Below the pieces are notes generated by a model. The model ran no database searches and was not told the origin of the DNA. It saw only the letters and a program-made list of their open reading frames with translations. Below are positions 8,071 to 17,400 of a stretch of 64,000 nucleotides of DNA, piece after piece; within the stretch, counting starts at the first letter, position 1; each line of letters opens with the position of its first letter. Origin of the DNA: UBA2336 sp036787955 (GTDB lineage: Bacteria; Bacteroidota; Bacteroidia; Cytophagales; Cyclobacteriaceae); contig DAIQOI010000007.1 of NCBI GenBank assembly GCA_036787955.1, positions 1 to 64,000 on the forward strand, written 5' to 3'. A program made the translations under genes and the position numbers.

Positions 8071-9020
8071 AGCATTTTTTATCGGTTCACGATGCCGGCA
8101 ATCCGGATGCACTCATCGACCGGGCTTTGGCCATAAAACAAAATCCGCGGGCATACCGTACACTTGGCACCGGCCGACGGCTCGGCCTGTTGTTCTTCAA
8201 TCCCAGTCTGCGTACGCGCATCAGCACGCAGCTTGCCGCACAAAACCTGGGCATGGAGGTAGTGGTACTGAATGCCGACCGTGAAAACTGGGCGTTGGAG
8301 TTTACCGATGGTGCAGTGATGGATGGCACCACCGCAGAACACGTAAAAGATGCAGCCCGTGTACTGGGGCAGTACTTCGACATACTGGGTGTACGCACCT
8401 TTCCGAAACTGCAAAGCAAGGACGAAGATTACAGCGAACATGTACTCCACCAGTTTGTGCGCCATGCGGGCATACCGGTGATAAGCCTTGAAAGCGCTAC
8501 GCTGCATCCGCTGCAGAGCCTGGCCGACCTGCTAACCATCACAGAAAACTGGAGTGAACCGCGAAAGCCCAAAGTGGTGCTTAGCTGGGCACCCCACATC
8601 AAACCACTGCCGCAATGTGTGGCCAACAGTTTTGCACAATGGATGACCACCTGGAACAAAGCCGATTTTGTCATTGCCCATCCGCCCGGCTACCAGCTGG
8701 ATAAGACCTTCACAGCAGGTGCCACGATTGTTCAGGATCAGGAAGAAGCATTGCACAATGCCGACTTTGTGTATGTGAAAAACTGGAGCAGCGTGGAGCC
8801 TTACGGAAAACTGCACCCGGTAGAAAGTAACTGGATGCTTACTCCGGAAAAACTAAAACACACCCGCAAAGCACGGATAATGCATTGTTTACCCGTGCGC
8901 AGAAATGTAGAGCTGAGCGATGAAATACTCGACTCTCCCGCCAGCCTGGTAACACAACAGGCCGCTAACCGCGTGTGGGCCGCACAGGCTGTGCTAACGC
9001 AAATACTGAACAACCTATAA
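8067..9020 (+). CDS. argF': N-succinyl/N-acetylornithine carbamoyltransferase
   Basis: 317-residue transcarbamylase. FFNPSLRTRIST (residues 43-54) is the carbamoyl-phosphate site, and HCLPVRRN near residue 275 is typical of the N-acylornithine class rather than ordinary OTCase. It converts N-acylornithine to N-acylcitrulline. By ungapped alignment to the Bacteroides fragilis enzyme from memory, residue 90 (MDGTTAEH) is Ala where the succinyl enzyme has Pro and the acetyl enzyme of Xanthomonas has Glu, so a succinylated substrate is predicted. It overlaps argD and lies 5 nt from argB. Confidence 0.92.
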   Translation: MKHFLSVHDAGNPDALIDRALAIKQNPRAYRTLGTGRRLGLLFFNPSLRTRISTQLAAQNLGMEVVVLNADRENWALEFTDGAVMDGTTAEHVKDAARVLGQYFDILGVRTFPKLQSKDEDYSEHVLHQFVRHAGIPVISLESATLHPLQSLADLLTITENWSEPRKPKVVLSWAPHIKPLPQCVANSFAQWMTTWNKADFVIAHPPGYQLDKTFTAGATIVQDQEEALHNADFVYVKNWSSVEPYGKLHPVESNWMLTPEKLKHTRKARIMHCLPVRRNVELSDEILDSPASLVTQQAANRVWAAQAVLTQILNNL

Positions 9021-9025
9021 GGTAA

Positions 9026-9841
9026 ATGAACTACAAATTGATGCCGGATATGAACACTCGACTGTACCTTGTAAAAATCGGAGGCCATGTACTGGATGAT
9101 GAGGCCGCACTGGAAAAATTTCTCAATGACTTTGCCGCATTGGAAGAGCCCAAAATTCTCATCCATGGAGGGGGCAAACAAGCCACTGAACTCAGCAAAA
9201 AACTGGGCATTGAACCCCGAATGGTCAATGGCCGCAGAATAACCGATGCCCAAACCCTGGAGCTGGTAACAATGGTATATGGCGGGCTCATTAACAAGAA
9301 CCTGGTGGTGCGCCTGCAGCACAAAGGCTGCAATGCCATTGGCCTTACCGGTGCCGATGCCCACCTGATACGCGCCACCAAAAGACCGGCAGGTGAAACC
9401 GACTATGGCTTTGCAGGCGATGTGCACCCTTCAGGTGTAAATACCCCGATGCTCTACTTTCTGCTAAAGCAAAATACCGTGCCGGTTATCGCACCCCTTA
9501 CCTTCGAAAACGGAACCTTGCTCAACACCAATGCCGATACGCTGGCATCGGTCATTGCTGTGGCCTTGCGCATGCATTTTCATATAAAACTCATCTACTG
9601 CTTTGAAAAAAGAGGCGTACTGCAGCATGCCGGCGATGATACATCGGTCATTCCGGTAATGGATATGGCCAAGTACCGCCAACTGCTCGAGGCAGGAGCC
9701 TTTCGCAATGGCATGCTGCCCAAACTGGAAAATGCCTATGCAGCCCTTGAGCAGGGCGTGCACGAGGTTATCATTACCCATGCGGCAGAGCTGCTGAAAA
9801 ACCGCGGTGCGGAAGTATATGGAACGCGGCTTATCCGGTAG
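9026..9841 (+). CDS. argB: N-acylglutamate kinase
   Basis: Amino-acid kinase of up to 271 residues that phosphorylates N-acylglutamate. LVKIGGHVLD is the N-terminal kinase motif, ILIHGGGKQATEL near residue 47 binds substrate and phosphate, and FENGTLLNTNADTLASVIA near 160 is the second glycine-poor substrate region. A start at the ATG at 9050 (MNTRLYLVKIGG) would match relatives better than 9026; both are in frame. The B. fragilis counterpart has been described as acting on N-succinylglutamate, in line with the residue seen in the transcarbamylase here. Confidence 0.92.
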   Translation: MNYKLMPDMNTRLYLVKIGGHVLDDEAALEKFLNDFAALEEPKILIHGGGKQATELSKKLGIEPRMVNGRRITDAQTLELVTMVYGGLINKNLVVRLQHKGCNAIGLTGADAHLIRATKRPAGETDYGFAGDVHPSGVNTPMLYFLLKQNTVPVIAPLTFENGTLLNTNADTLASVIAVALRMHFHIKLIYCFEKRGVLQHAGDDTSVIPVMDMAKYRQLLEAGAFRNGMLPKLENAYAALEQGVHEVIITHAAELLKNRGAEVYGTRLIR

Positions 9842-9844
9842 CAC

Positions 9845-10912
9845 ATGCATAACCATCGCACCTATATCGATTTGCTGTGCAACCTCATCGCCACACCTTC
9901 CTTCAGCCGCGAAGAGGAAAAAACAGCTACGCTCATAACCGGTTTTCTTGCAGCACAGGGTGTTCCTGTCAATCGCAAAGGAAACAATGTATGGGTTCTA
10001 AACCGCCATTTTGATGCCAATAAACCCACCCTGCTGCTCAACTCGCATCACGACACGGTAAAACCCACCAGTGCGTGGACAAAAAATCCATTTGAGCCTG
10101 TCATTGAAGAAAACCGGCTGTACGGACTGGGCAGCAACGATGCCGGCGGGGCCCTGGTAGCCCTGCTGGCCGCCTTCCTCCATTTTTACAATCAATACCT
10201 CAGTTTTAACTTAGTGTATGCGGCAACAGCCGAAGAAGAAATATCGGGCACCGGTGGTATTGAAAGCATCTGGAGCGATCTGCCCACCATTGACATGGCC
10301 ATTGTGGGCGAGCCTACGATGTGTAAAATGGCGGTAGCCGAAAAAGGTTTGCTGGTACTTGATTGTGAAACACGCGGCACCCCCGGGCATGCAGCACACC
10401 ACCAATCGGATAATGCCATATACAAAGCCCTGCGCGATATAGCCTGGTTTCAGAACTATCAGTTTGAAAAAATTTCGCCCTGGCTGGGCGAAGTAAAGAT
10501 GACCGTTACCGCCATCCATGCAGGCGATGCACACAACATGGTACCGGGCGAATGCCGCTTTACTGTAGATGTGCGTGTAACCGATGCCTATACACTGGAA
10601 GAAGTGCTGCATGAAATACAGCGGCACGTGCAGTGCCGCGTAATGCCCCGCTCCGTTCGCCTGCGCCCCTCGGGCATACCGGCAACGCATCCGTTGGTAC
10701 AGGCGGCTGCTGCGTTGGGCATTGAACAATACGGTTCGCCCACCACCTCCGATCAGGCTCTCATTCCCGTACCTTCGGTAAAAATAGGGCCGGGCAACTC
10801 GCTGCGTTCGCATACAGCCGATGAATACATCGGATTGCATGAGGTGGAACAAGGTATTGAAATTTACATCCGGCTGATTAACCAGCTTAACCTATTAATG
10901 AAGGAACCATGA
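9845..10912 (+). CDS. argE: M20 family N-acylcitrulline/N-acylornithine deacylase
   Basis: 355-residue zinc amidohydrolase of family M20. Metal-ligand motifs in order: NSHHDTVKP near residue 60, GLGSNDAGGALVALLAA near 100, TAEEEISGTGG near 130, and a late H in SLRSHTADEY near 320. In this operon the expected substrate is N-acylcitrulline, releasing citrulline for ArgG, since transcarbamylation occurs on the acylated intermediate. It begins 3 nt after argB and overlaps argH by four bases. Confidence 0.9.
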   Translation: MHNHRTYIDLLCNLIATPSFSREEEKTATLITGFLAAQGVPVNRKGNNVWVLNRHFDANKPTLLLNSHHDTVKPTSAWTKNPFEPVIEENRLYGLGSNDAGGALVALLAAFLHFYNQYLSFNLVYAATAEEEISGTGGIESIWSDLPTIDMAIVGEPTMCKMAVAEKGLLVLDCETRGTPGHAAHHQSDNAIYKALRDIAWFQNYQFEKISPWLGEVKMTVTAIHAGDAHNMVPGECRFTVDVRVTDAYTLEEVLHEIQRHVQCRVMPRSVRLRPSGIPATHPLVQAAAALGIEQYGSPTTSDQALIPVPSVKIGPGNSLRSHTADEYIGLHEVEQGIEIYIRLINQLNLLMKEP

Positions 10913-12249
10913 AACTCTGGCAGCAACAACCCCACCTTCATCCCCTTGTTGAACAATTTACCACCGGCCGCGACCGCGAACTGGATCTGTGGCTGGCACC
11001 CTTCGATGTACTGGGTTCTCTGGCTCACGTTACCATGCTGGGTGAAACAGGCCTGCTTAATCCCGAAGAAACGAAGCAGCTCAAAGCGGCACTGCGGGAA
11101 ATCTATGAACAGATTGAAAAGGGACAGTTTGTTATCGAAGAGGGTGTGGAGGACATCCACTCGCAGGTAGAACTCCTGCTGATTCGCAAACTGGGAGATG
11201 CAGGTAAGAAAATCCACACCGGCCGCTCGCGCAACGACCAGGTGCTTACCGATATCCGCTTGTTTGTACGAAAGGAAACTGAGCACCTTACCGGCCTTGT
11301 TGAACAGCTGTTTGAGTTATTGCTTACCCGGGCCGAAAAACACAAAGACACACTCCTTCCCGGATATACCCACAGCCAGCCGGCCATGCCCTCATCATTC
11401 GGTTTGTGGTTCAGCGCCTGGGCCGAAAGCCTGGTAGACGACCTGATTATGCTGGAAGCCGCCTACCGCATTATTAACAAAAACCCGCTGGGGTCGGCTG
11501 CCGGTTATGGCAGTCCGTTTCCGCTGAACCGCAGGCGTACCACCGAATTGCTGGGCTTTAACGACCTGAACTATAACGTGGTGTATGCACAAATGGGGCG
11601 CGGTAAGACCGAGCGCATCGTGGCCGCAGCCATGGCCCAGCTTGCCTCTACCCTGTCAAGGCTGGCTACCGATGTTATTTTGTTTGTCAATCCACAGTTT
11701 GGATTTCTGCGCCTGCCCGATGAGCTGACCACCGGCTCGAGCATCATGCCGCACAAAAAAAATCCGGATGTGTTTGAGCTGATACGCGCCTGGTGCAATG
11801 AACTGCAGGCCTTACCCAACACCATTGCTATGATAGGAATAAACCTGATGTCGGGCTATCACCGCGATTATCAGGTACTGAAAGAGCTTCTGTTTCCGTC
11901 CATGCATCGCCTGGCCAGCTGCCTGGACATAACCCGTCTTATGTTGCAACACATGGAAGTACGCGAAGACGCACTTACAGGCCACAGCCTCGATGAGTTG
12001 TTCAGTGTAGAAGAAGTTAACAGGCTGGTAATGCAGGGCGTACCTTTCCGGGAAGCGTACCTAAGGGTAAAACAGGCGATAGCCGATGGCACCTTTAGTC
12101 CCGGGCGCACGGTTAAGCATACGCACGAGGGCAGTTCGGGCAACCTGTGCCTGCCAGAAATCAGGAGGATGAAAGATGAGGTGATGAAACATTTTCGATT
12201 TGAACAGGCCCATGAAGCCCTGGGTAAGTTGCTTAACCCCGACCACTAA
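10909..12249 (+). CDS. argH: Argininosuccinate lyase
   Basis: 446-residue fumarase/aspartase superfamily lyase, last step of arginine synthesis. HTGRSRNDQV near residue 103 and the signature TTGSSIMPHKKNPDVFELIR near 277 are intact. It is the last gene of the operon. No intrinsic terminator is visible between its stop and the opposing GH20 gene at 12319. carAB is not in the window, so carbamoyl phosphate must come from elsewhere. Confidence 0.95.
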   Translation: MKLWQQQPHLHPLVEQFTTGRDRELDLWLAPFDVLGSLAHVTMLGETGLLNPEETKQLKAALREIYEQIEKGQFVIEEGVEDIHSQVELLLIRKLGDAGKKIHTGRSRNDQVLTDIRLFVRKETEHLTGLVEQLFELLLTRAEKHKDTLLPGYTHSQPAMPSSFGLWFSAWAESLVDDLIMLEAAYRIINKNPLGSAAGYGSPFPLNRRRTTELLGFNDLNYNVVYAQMGRGKTERIVAAAMAQLASTLSRLATDVILFVNPQFGFLRLPDELTTGSSIMPHKKNPDVFELIRAWCNELQALPNTIAMIGINLMSGYHRDYQVLKELLFPSMHRLASCLDITRLMLQHMEVREDALTGHSLDELFSVEEVNRLVMQGVPFREAYLRVKQAIADGTFSPGRTVKHTHEGSSGNLCLPEIRRMKDEVMKHFRFEQAHEALGKLLNPDH

Positions 12250-12265
12250 GGGTGAGAAATTTTTT

Positions 12266-12287
12266 GCTGCGTTCGGCTCAGGATGGC
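12266..12287. repeat. Fragment of a dispersed CCTGAGC-type repeat
   Basis: Read on the minus strand, the sequence is GCCATCCTGAGCCGAACGCAGC. It resembles the half-palindromic CATCCTGAGCG...GCGAAGGA elements scattered in many Bacteroidota genomes. A related copy is at 20916-20962. Confidence 0.45.
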
Positions 12288-12318
12288 AAAGGTAGATTAA
12301 CTTTATTCGGCAAGGGGT

Positions 12319-13947
12319 TTATTGAGGAGATGTATCGTTCAACACGTGCCGGGCATAATTTACCTGCAGGGCATCCAGCCATGGCTGTAATTGTTTGAGC
12401 CGCCTGAGAAAATCTTCATAATTTCTTTTCTCTTTTGGTGTCCATACCACTTCGGCAAGCGCCAGCGCACGAGGATAAACCATGTATTCTACGTGCTCCG
12501 GTGTTTTCATATACTCTGTCCAAACATTCCCCTGGGCACCGAGAATATATTGTTGTTCTGTTTCCGTTAGAGATGCCGGCAGTGGTTCATAGCTGTACAC
12601 CTCTTCCACAGTGGTGAGGCCACCGATGGCCAGTGGTTCGGTTTCGGGCGAAGCCTGATAATGGTCCAGATAACACCAGTTGCCGGGTGTCATTATAACA
12701 GTATGTTGTTGTTTAGCCGCAGCAATGCCTCCTTCTTCGCCACGCCAGCTCATCACGGTGGCGTTGGGTGCAAGGCCGCCTTCCAGTATTTCATCCCACC
12801 CTATAATCTTTCGGCCTTTGCTGTTGAGGTATTTTTCAATACGTTGAATAAACCAGCTCTGCAGGTGATGTTCGTCTTTAAGTTTTTCATTTTTTATGCG
12901 CTGCTGGCACAGGCGGCATTCCTTCCAGCGCTTTTTGGGGCACTCATCACCACCAATATGCACATAGGTGCCCGGAAAAAGGCCTATCACCTCATCGAGC
13001 ACATCCTGCAGAAAGGTAAAGGTTTCCTCTTTTCCTGCACAATACACGTCTTCAAATACACCCCATGCTGTGGCCACGGCATAAGGACCTCCCGTGCATC
13101 CGAGATTCGGATAGGCTGCAAGTGCTGCACGCGAATGTCCAGGCATTTCAATTTCGGGTATAATGGTAATGTGTCGTTGGGCAGCGTAGTGCACGATGTC
13201 GCGTATCTCTTCCTGCGTGTAATACCCTCCGTAGCGTTGGCCGTCATATTTATTCGATTTTCCGGCATGACCTACAATTGTTTCATCCCGCCAGGCTGCC
13301 ACCTCCTGAAGTCTTGGGTATTTCTTTATTTCTATGCGCCAGCCCTGGTCTTCGGTTAAATGCCAGTGAAAGCGGTTAAACTTGAACCGGGCCATCAGAT
13401 CGATATAGCGCTTGATGAATTCGGGTGGAAACATGTGGCGGCCTACATCCAGGTGAAGGCCGCGGTAGGAAAACCGCGGATAGTCGGTTATTGAAAGCCG
13501 GGGAAGATTTTTCCCCCGCACGGCAATAAGCTGAAGCAGGGTTTGCATGCCATAAAACAAACCTGCCCTGGTGCCGGCTTCCAGTATAACACCCGAACGG
13601 TTAATGTTGAGCAAGTATCCCTCATCCGGAAGGCTCAGCGCAGGATTAAGGGAAAAGGAAACATCGGCATGTTTACCTCTGGCTGTTTTAACCTTGTATC
13701 CGATTTGCTTCACATAATCTGTAAATACATCGCCCAGCTGTTGAAGCGAATCGGGCACGTACATGGTAACGGGCGATTTCAGATGATAGATGCCGGTATG
13801 GATGGTTACGGAAACGGGATACGGTATTATGTTCAGGGTTTCATCAGTACTATCTTTCCGCGGCTGGCAGGAAAAAGCTAGTAGAAGCCAGAGTCCCACC
13901 AAACTGAACAAAACTTTCGGGTGCCGGATAACGAAATTTGAACTCAT
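12319..13947 (-). CDS. GH20 beta-N-acetylhexosaminidase lipoprotein
   Basis: 542-residue exported glycosidase. A signal peptide ends in LLAFSC with Cys27 as the likely lipid-attached residue. A GH20 N-terminal accessory domain follows (about 40-165), then the TIM barrel opening with FSYRGLHLDVGRHMFP. The catalytic Asp-Glu pair lies in HIGGDECP near residue 330. Substrate-assisted hydrolysis of terminal GlcNAc/GalNAc is expected, on chitin, peptidoglycan or glycan fragments. The ATG at 13947 is preferred over 13986 because it places Lys/Arg residues just before the hydrophobic stretch. Confidence 0.92.
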   Translation of the reverse strand: MSSNFVIRHPKVLFSLVGLWLLLAFSCQPRKDSTDETLNIIPYPVSVTIHTGIYHLKSPVTMYVPDSLQQLGDVFTDYVKQIGYKVKTARGKHADVSFSLNPALSLPDEGYLLNINRSGVILEAGTRAGLFYGMQTLLQLIAVRGKNLPRLSITDYPRFSYRGLHLDVGRHMFPPEFIKRYIDLMARFKFNRFHWHLTEDQGWRIEIKKYPRLQEVAAWRDETIVGHAGKSNKYDGQRYGGYYTQEEIRDIVHYAAQRHITIIPEIEMPGHSRAALAAYPNLGCTGGPYAVATAWGVFEDVYCAGKEETFTFLQDVLDEVIGLFPGTYVHIGGDECPKKRWKECRLCQQRIKNEKLKDEHHLQSWFIQRIEKYLNSKGRKIIGWDEILEGGLAPNATVMSWRGEEGGIAAAKQQHTVIMTPGNWCYLDHYQASPETEPLAIGGLTTVEEVYSYEPLPASLTETEQQYILGAQGNVWTEYMKTPEHVEYMVYPRALALAEVVWTPKEKRNYEDFLRRLKQLQPWLDALQVNYARHVLNDTSPQ

Positions 13948-13998
13948 GAATTTTCTATAAAGTTCGGGATAAAGCCACCAAACCACAGGCTTTCAAAT

Positions 13999-14157
13999 AT
14001 GAGAAGTAGTTTTTGCATTGCCAACCAAAAAAATTTCCGTTCCCAAAACCACCGGATGCTTATCGGGTTCGCAGTCTTGTCCATTGCTTTTTGTGCTGTT
14101 ACTGCACAATCAATCCGGATGTTGAATTTAATTCATCGCTTTAACCCCCACGATTAG
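13999..14157 (+). CDS. Short ORF with signal-peptide-like segment, possibly a fragment
   Basis: 52-codon frame from ATG 13999 to TAG 14155-14157. An internal Met begins MLIGFAVLSIAFCAVTAQS, which reads like a secretory signal with a cleavage site, but only about 15 residues follow. It may be the 5' remnant of a lost exported-protein gene. It overlaps the decayed lipoprotein by a few bases in another frame. Confidence 0.25.
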   Translation: MRSSFCIANQKNFRSQNHRMLIGFAVLSIAFCAVTAQSIRMLNLIHRFNPHD

Positions 14158-14430
14158 GAAAAAATTTCTCGTCAGTTGTTGATTCGCTGCTTTACCTGTA
14201 CTTTTTTTCTGTAAGGATGATGAGAAAAAAGAACCCTTCCCTATCCATGGAACCTGAATTTCGGTTTCAGAGTCCGTTAGCGGTTGCGGTATTCTTTCAT
14301 TTTACTATCAAGACCGCTACCCGTGCAAAGCAGATTGTTGTTTTAAAATAACTAAAAAGACAGAAAAATTTATTGTAAGGAGAAACGACTTCGGAGATGC
14401 AGATGAGGAAAGTGGTGCTAAACCGGTATA
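14153..14430 (+). pseudogene. Decayed lipoprotein gene remnant
   Basis: In the frame of 14153 the sequence reads IRKKFLVSC-stop-FAALPVLFFCKDDEKKEP...HGT-stop-ISVSESVSGCG and then stays open past 14430. FFCKDDEKKEP is a characteristic start of a Bacteroidota lipoprotein (lipobox Cys, then charged residues), and HGTW is common just after it. Both internal stops are TGA (14180-14182 and 14255-14257), at places where TGG Trp would fit, and the start is ATT where ATG would fit. TGA is an ordinary stop elsewhere in the window, so mutation, not recoding, is the likely reason. The 3' part runs into the opposing giant gene. The whole 13948-14430 gap holds only this and the short ORF before it. Confidence 0.4.
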
Positions 14431-17400
14431 CTACCTCATAAGCACCACTCCACCCCGCTGTTCCTTTACACCATCCTGCGGCCGGTAAGCGCTGCGGTAG
14501 CGCACCACATAGGTATAGGTGCCGGCCGGCAGCAATTGGTTCGGGTTGTTGTTGTAGCCTCCGTTCCAACGGAAGTTGCGGTCGTTCGATCGGAACACGG
14601 GTCCGCCCCACCTATCGAAGATAATCACTTCAAAACCGGCATCTTCAATGAAAAAGGTGAAGATGTTAAACTCGCGGTTTTCGTTCAGGCTACTGCCCGG
14701 ACGGAAAGCATTGGGAGCCACAATTCGCGGATTGCACTCTTCAATTACTTCAGTCTGGTCAGATGAAGGACATCCGAACACATTAACCAGATCGACACGG
14801 AAAATACCCGGCTCTGTTACGAGCAAGGTCTGGCCTGTTTCGCCCGGCAGCAACACACCGCCCTGATACCACTGGTAGCTGGCGAAGCCACCACCGGCAT
14901 TCAGCAGGATTTCGCGCGTACCCGGATCGGGATTGGCCGGGTTGTTGCAAATAAGTGCTCGCTGTGGCAACGAACCGGGTGTTACCGGAAGCAGCACGAT
15001 TTCGCGTTCAACAAACTCCGTGCATCCCGGAACGCTACCGGTTAATCTGTACAATCCGGGCGTAGCGCGGGTAATGGAAGCCGTGGTGCCTCCCGGAATA
15101 TTCGTTCCGTTAACGGCCCACTGAAAGTTAGTGCCTGGCAGGTTGCTGTTTCCCGTAAGTGTAAACTCCAGCCCTTCACACGGTGGTGTGGTAGTTATGG
15201 TAAGTTGGAGGTCGCCTGCTACAATTACGTTCTTCGTGGCTGAAGTGAATACACATCCCGAAAGGCTGCTGACCACTTCAACCCGATAGGCAGCGCCATT
15301 GTCGGCCAGCCCTGCCAAAATAGTTTGTCCGCCCGGAATCAGCACGCCATTTCGATACCAGCGGAAAGTGTAGGAACCGGCAGGCGTTACCGAGGCTGAC
15401 AGTGTAACCTGGTTTTCGCAGGCATCGCTCTGGTTGAAGTCGGCAACCACATTATTATTCACAAATACAGTTACGGTTGTATCAAGCGGACAGAACCCTG
15501 TTTCCGTTACCCGCACTGTATATACCTGGTTGCCCTGAGGAGGATTGGCAGTTATCGTTTGCAGCGTATTGGAACTGGTAATGTTCGGTCCGCTCCACGT
15601 CCAGCCTGTTCCACCTATTACACCCACACTGATGGGGTTTGAACAGGCATTAACCGTAAAGCCAGTTATACCAACAACCGGATCCTGGTTAAAGGTTTGG
15701 GAAGGTGATACACTTACGCAACCGCCGGCAGTCATCTCCACCACATAGGTTCCGCTGGGTACACCTGCCGTGTTGAAAGGCGAGCCCGTACCGCTTCCGC
15801 TTGCAGCCACAGTATTGGTAGTGGTGTTGATAACGCGATAGGTAAAGGGCAAAGCAGTGGTATGTGATACCTGCAAAATCAGCGGGTCACAGTTGTTCTG
15901 GCGGATAACGGAAGTAATGTTAAAGGCATTGTCGCTGATGCCCACCACATCCACGGTGCTGCACCCGGATATCTGATCGGTAACGGTTATGGCATACGAG
16001 CCCGCACCCAGTCCTGTAAAGGGTGGCAGCACCGGACCGGCAGGACGATCGATACCTGAAAGTGAAGTAGAGGGTCCGGTAACAATGTAGGTGAATAAGC
16101 CCGTTGCAGGAGAGTTGATAGTTAACGCTATTTGCCCCGTCAGTGTTCCACATGCGGTGGTGTTGGAAGCAACAGCTGTAAAAGCGGGCGACTCATTAAA
16201 TATAAATGTCACGCTGTCGCGTACCCTGCAGGTCGTGATCGGATCGGTTACTTCTACTTTATATTCAAATACGCCGGGAACGGTTGAGTCAACCGAGCGT
16301 GTTTGTGAGGTGCCGGCCGGAGCCCCGTTGATGGTCCATTGGTACACGGAACCCGGATTTTGTGCATTGAGCGGAAATACCGGTGTGTTTTGACACAGAG
16401 TCTGATTGGGTCCCAGTTCAACCACAGGTCGGTTGTCGGCCACCAGTATTGAGCCAGCGGAAGTACATCCGTTTAAACGATTGGTAATTGTAACGCTTAT
16501 AATACTTTGCTGATTTACCACAATCGTGCGCGTGGTGTCGCCGGTGCTCCAGTTAAACGATAGCTGCGGCAGTTCTGGGTTTGACAGTGGCAATGCCTCC
16601 AGTGTAAGCGGACCATTGCACAGAACGGGTTGCGATACGCCTGCCGGAAGAAAAGTGGGGTTGGACGGAGGAGGGAAGATCGTAATAGTCTGGAAAATGG
16701 TGGTGTCCAGTCCGCAGCGGTTGGTAATGCGCAGGCTCACCGTGTAATTGGTCGGAACGCCCACTATCGGGTAGGTGTGTTGTGCTTCGGCCTGGGTCGA
16801 GCCAAAGCCATCGCCAAACGACCACTGAAAGCGATCGATCGGATCGGTTCCGAATGCAAGAAACGTAGTGGGCGATCCTTCGCAGAAGCCGGTGATCTGC
16901 ATGCCGGGAGGCTGCACGGGGTTGCCGATTTGCTGAATAAAGTTGGGCAACCCCAGCCGGCTCTGTGTGCCGCCTGCCAGTGCAAAACCATTAACTATAA
17001 TACCCGAAATGAGCGTGGTATCCGGATTGAAGTTGATAACACCCAGGAAGGGACGGTTGTTAACGGCCACGTAAATGGTTCCATCAGGACCCAACTGGAT
17101 GGCCCCCAAATCTTCTGCTACGGGAGCCAGTGGGGGGGTAATCTGGCGGATGCGGCCGAGTGAGTCGAAGTAGAATTCAATAAGTGCCGACTGTCCGGGT
17201 GTAATGTTGCGCACTGTAGCAAATAACTTGTTGGATACAAACTCCAGTCCGTACAATTGTCCGGCCGGTGCGCCGGAATAGGTAGGTACAATGCTGCGGT
17301 AGTTGGTAATCACTCCGGTGGAGTCAATGAAATCAAAAACTTCAACTGCCACCACCTCGTAATTTGTGGGTGAAGTTTTCCGGCTCAGGCCTACGGCCAG

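Noticed and set aside
14180..14257. TGA read as Trp (recoding) in the lipoprotein remnant
   Set aside because: TGA ends argG, argC, guaA and several other clear genes here, so the code is standard.
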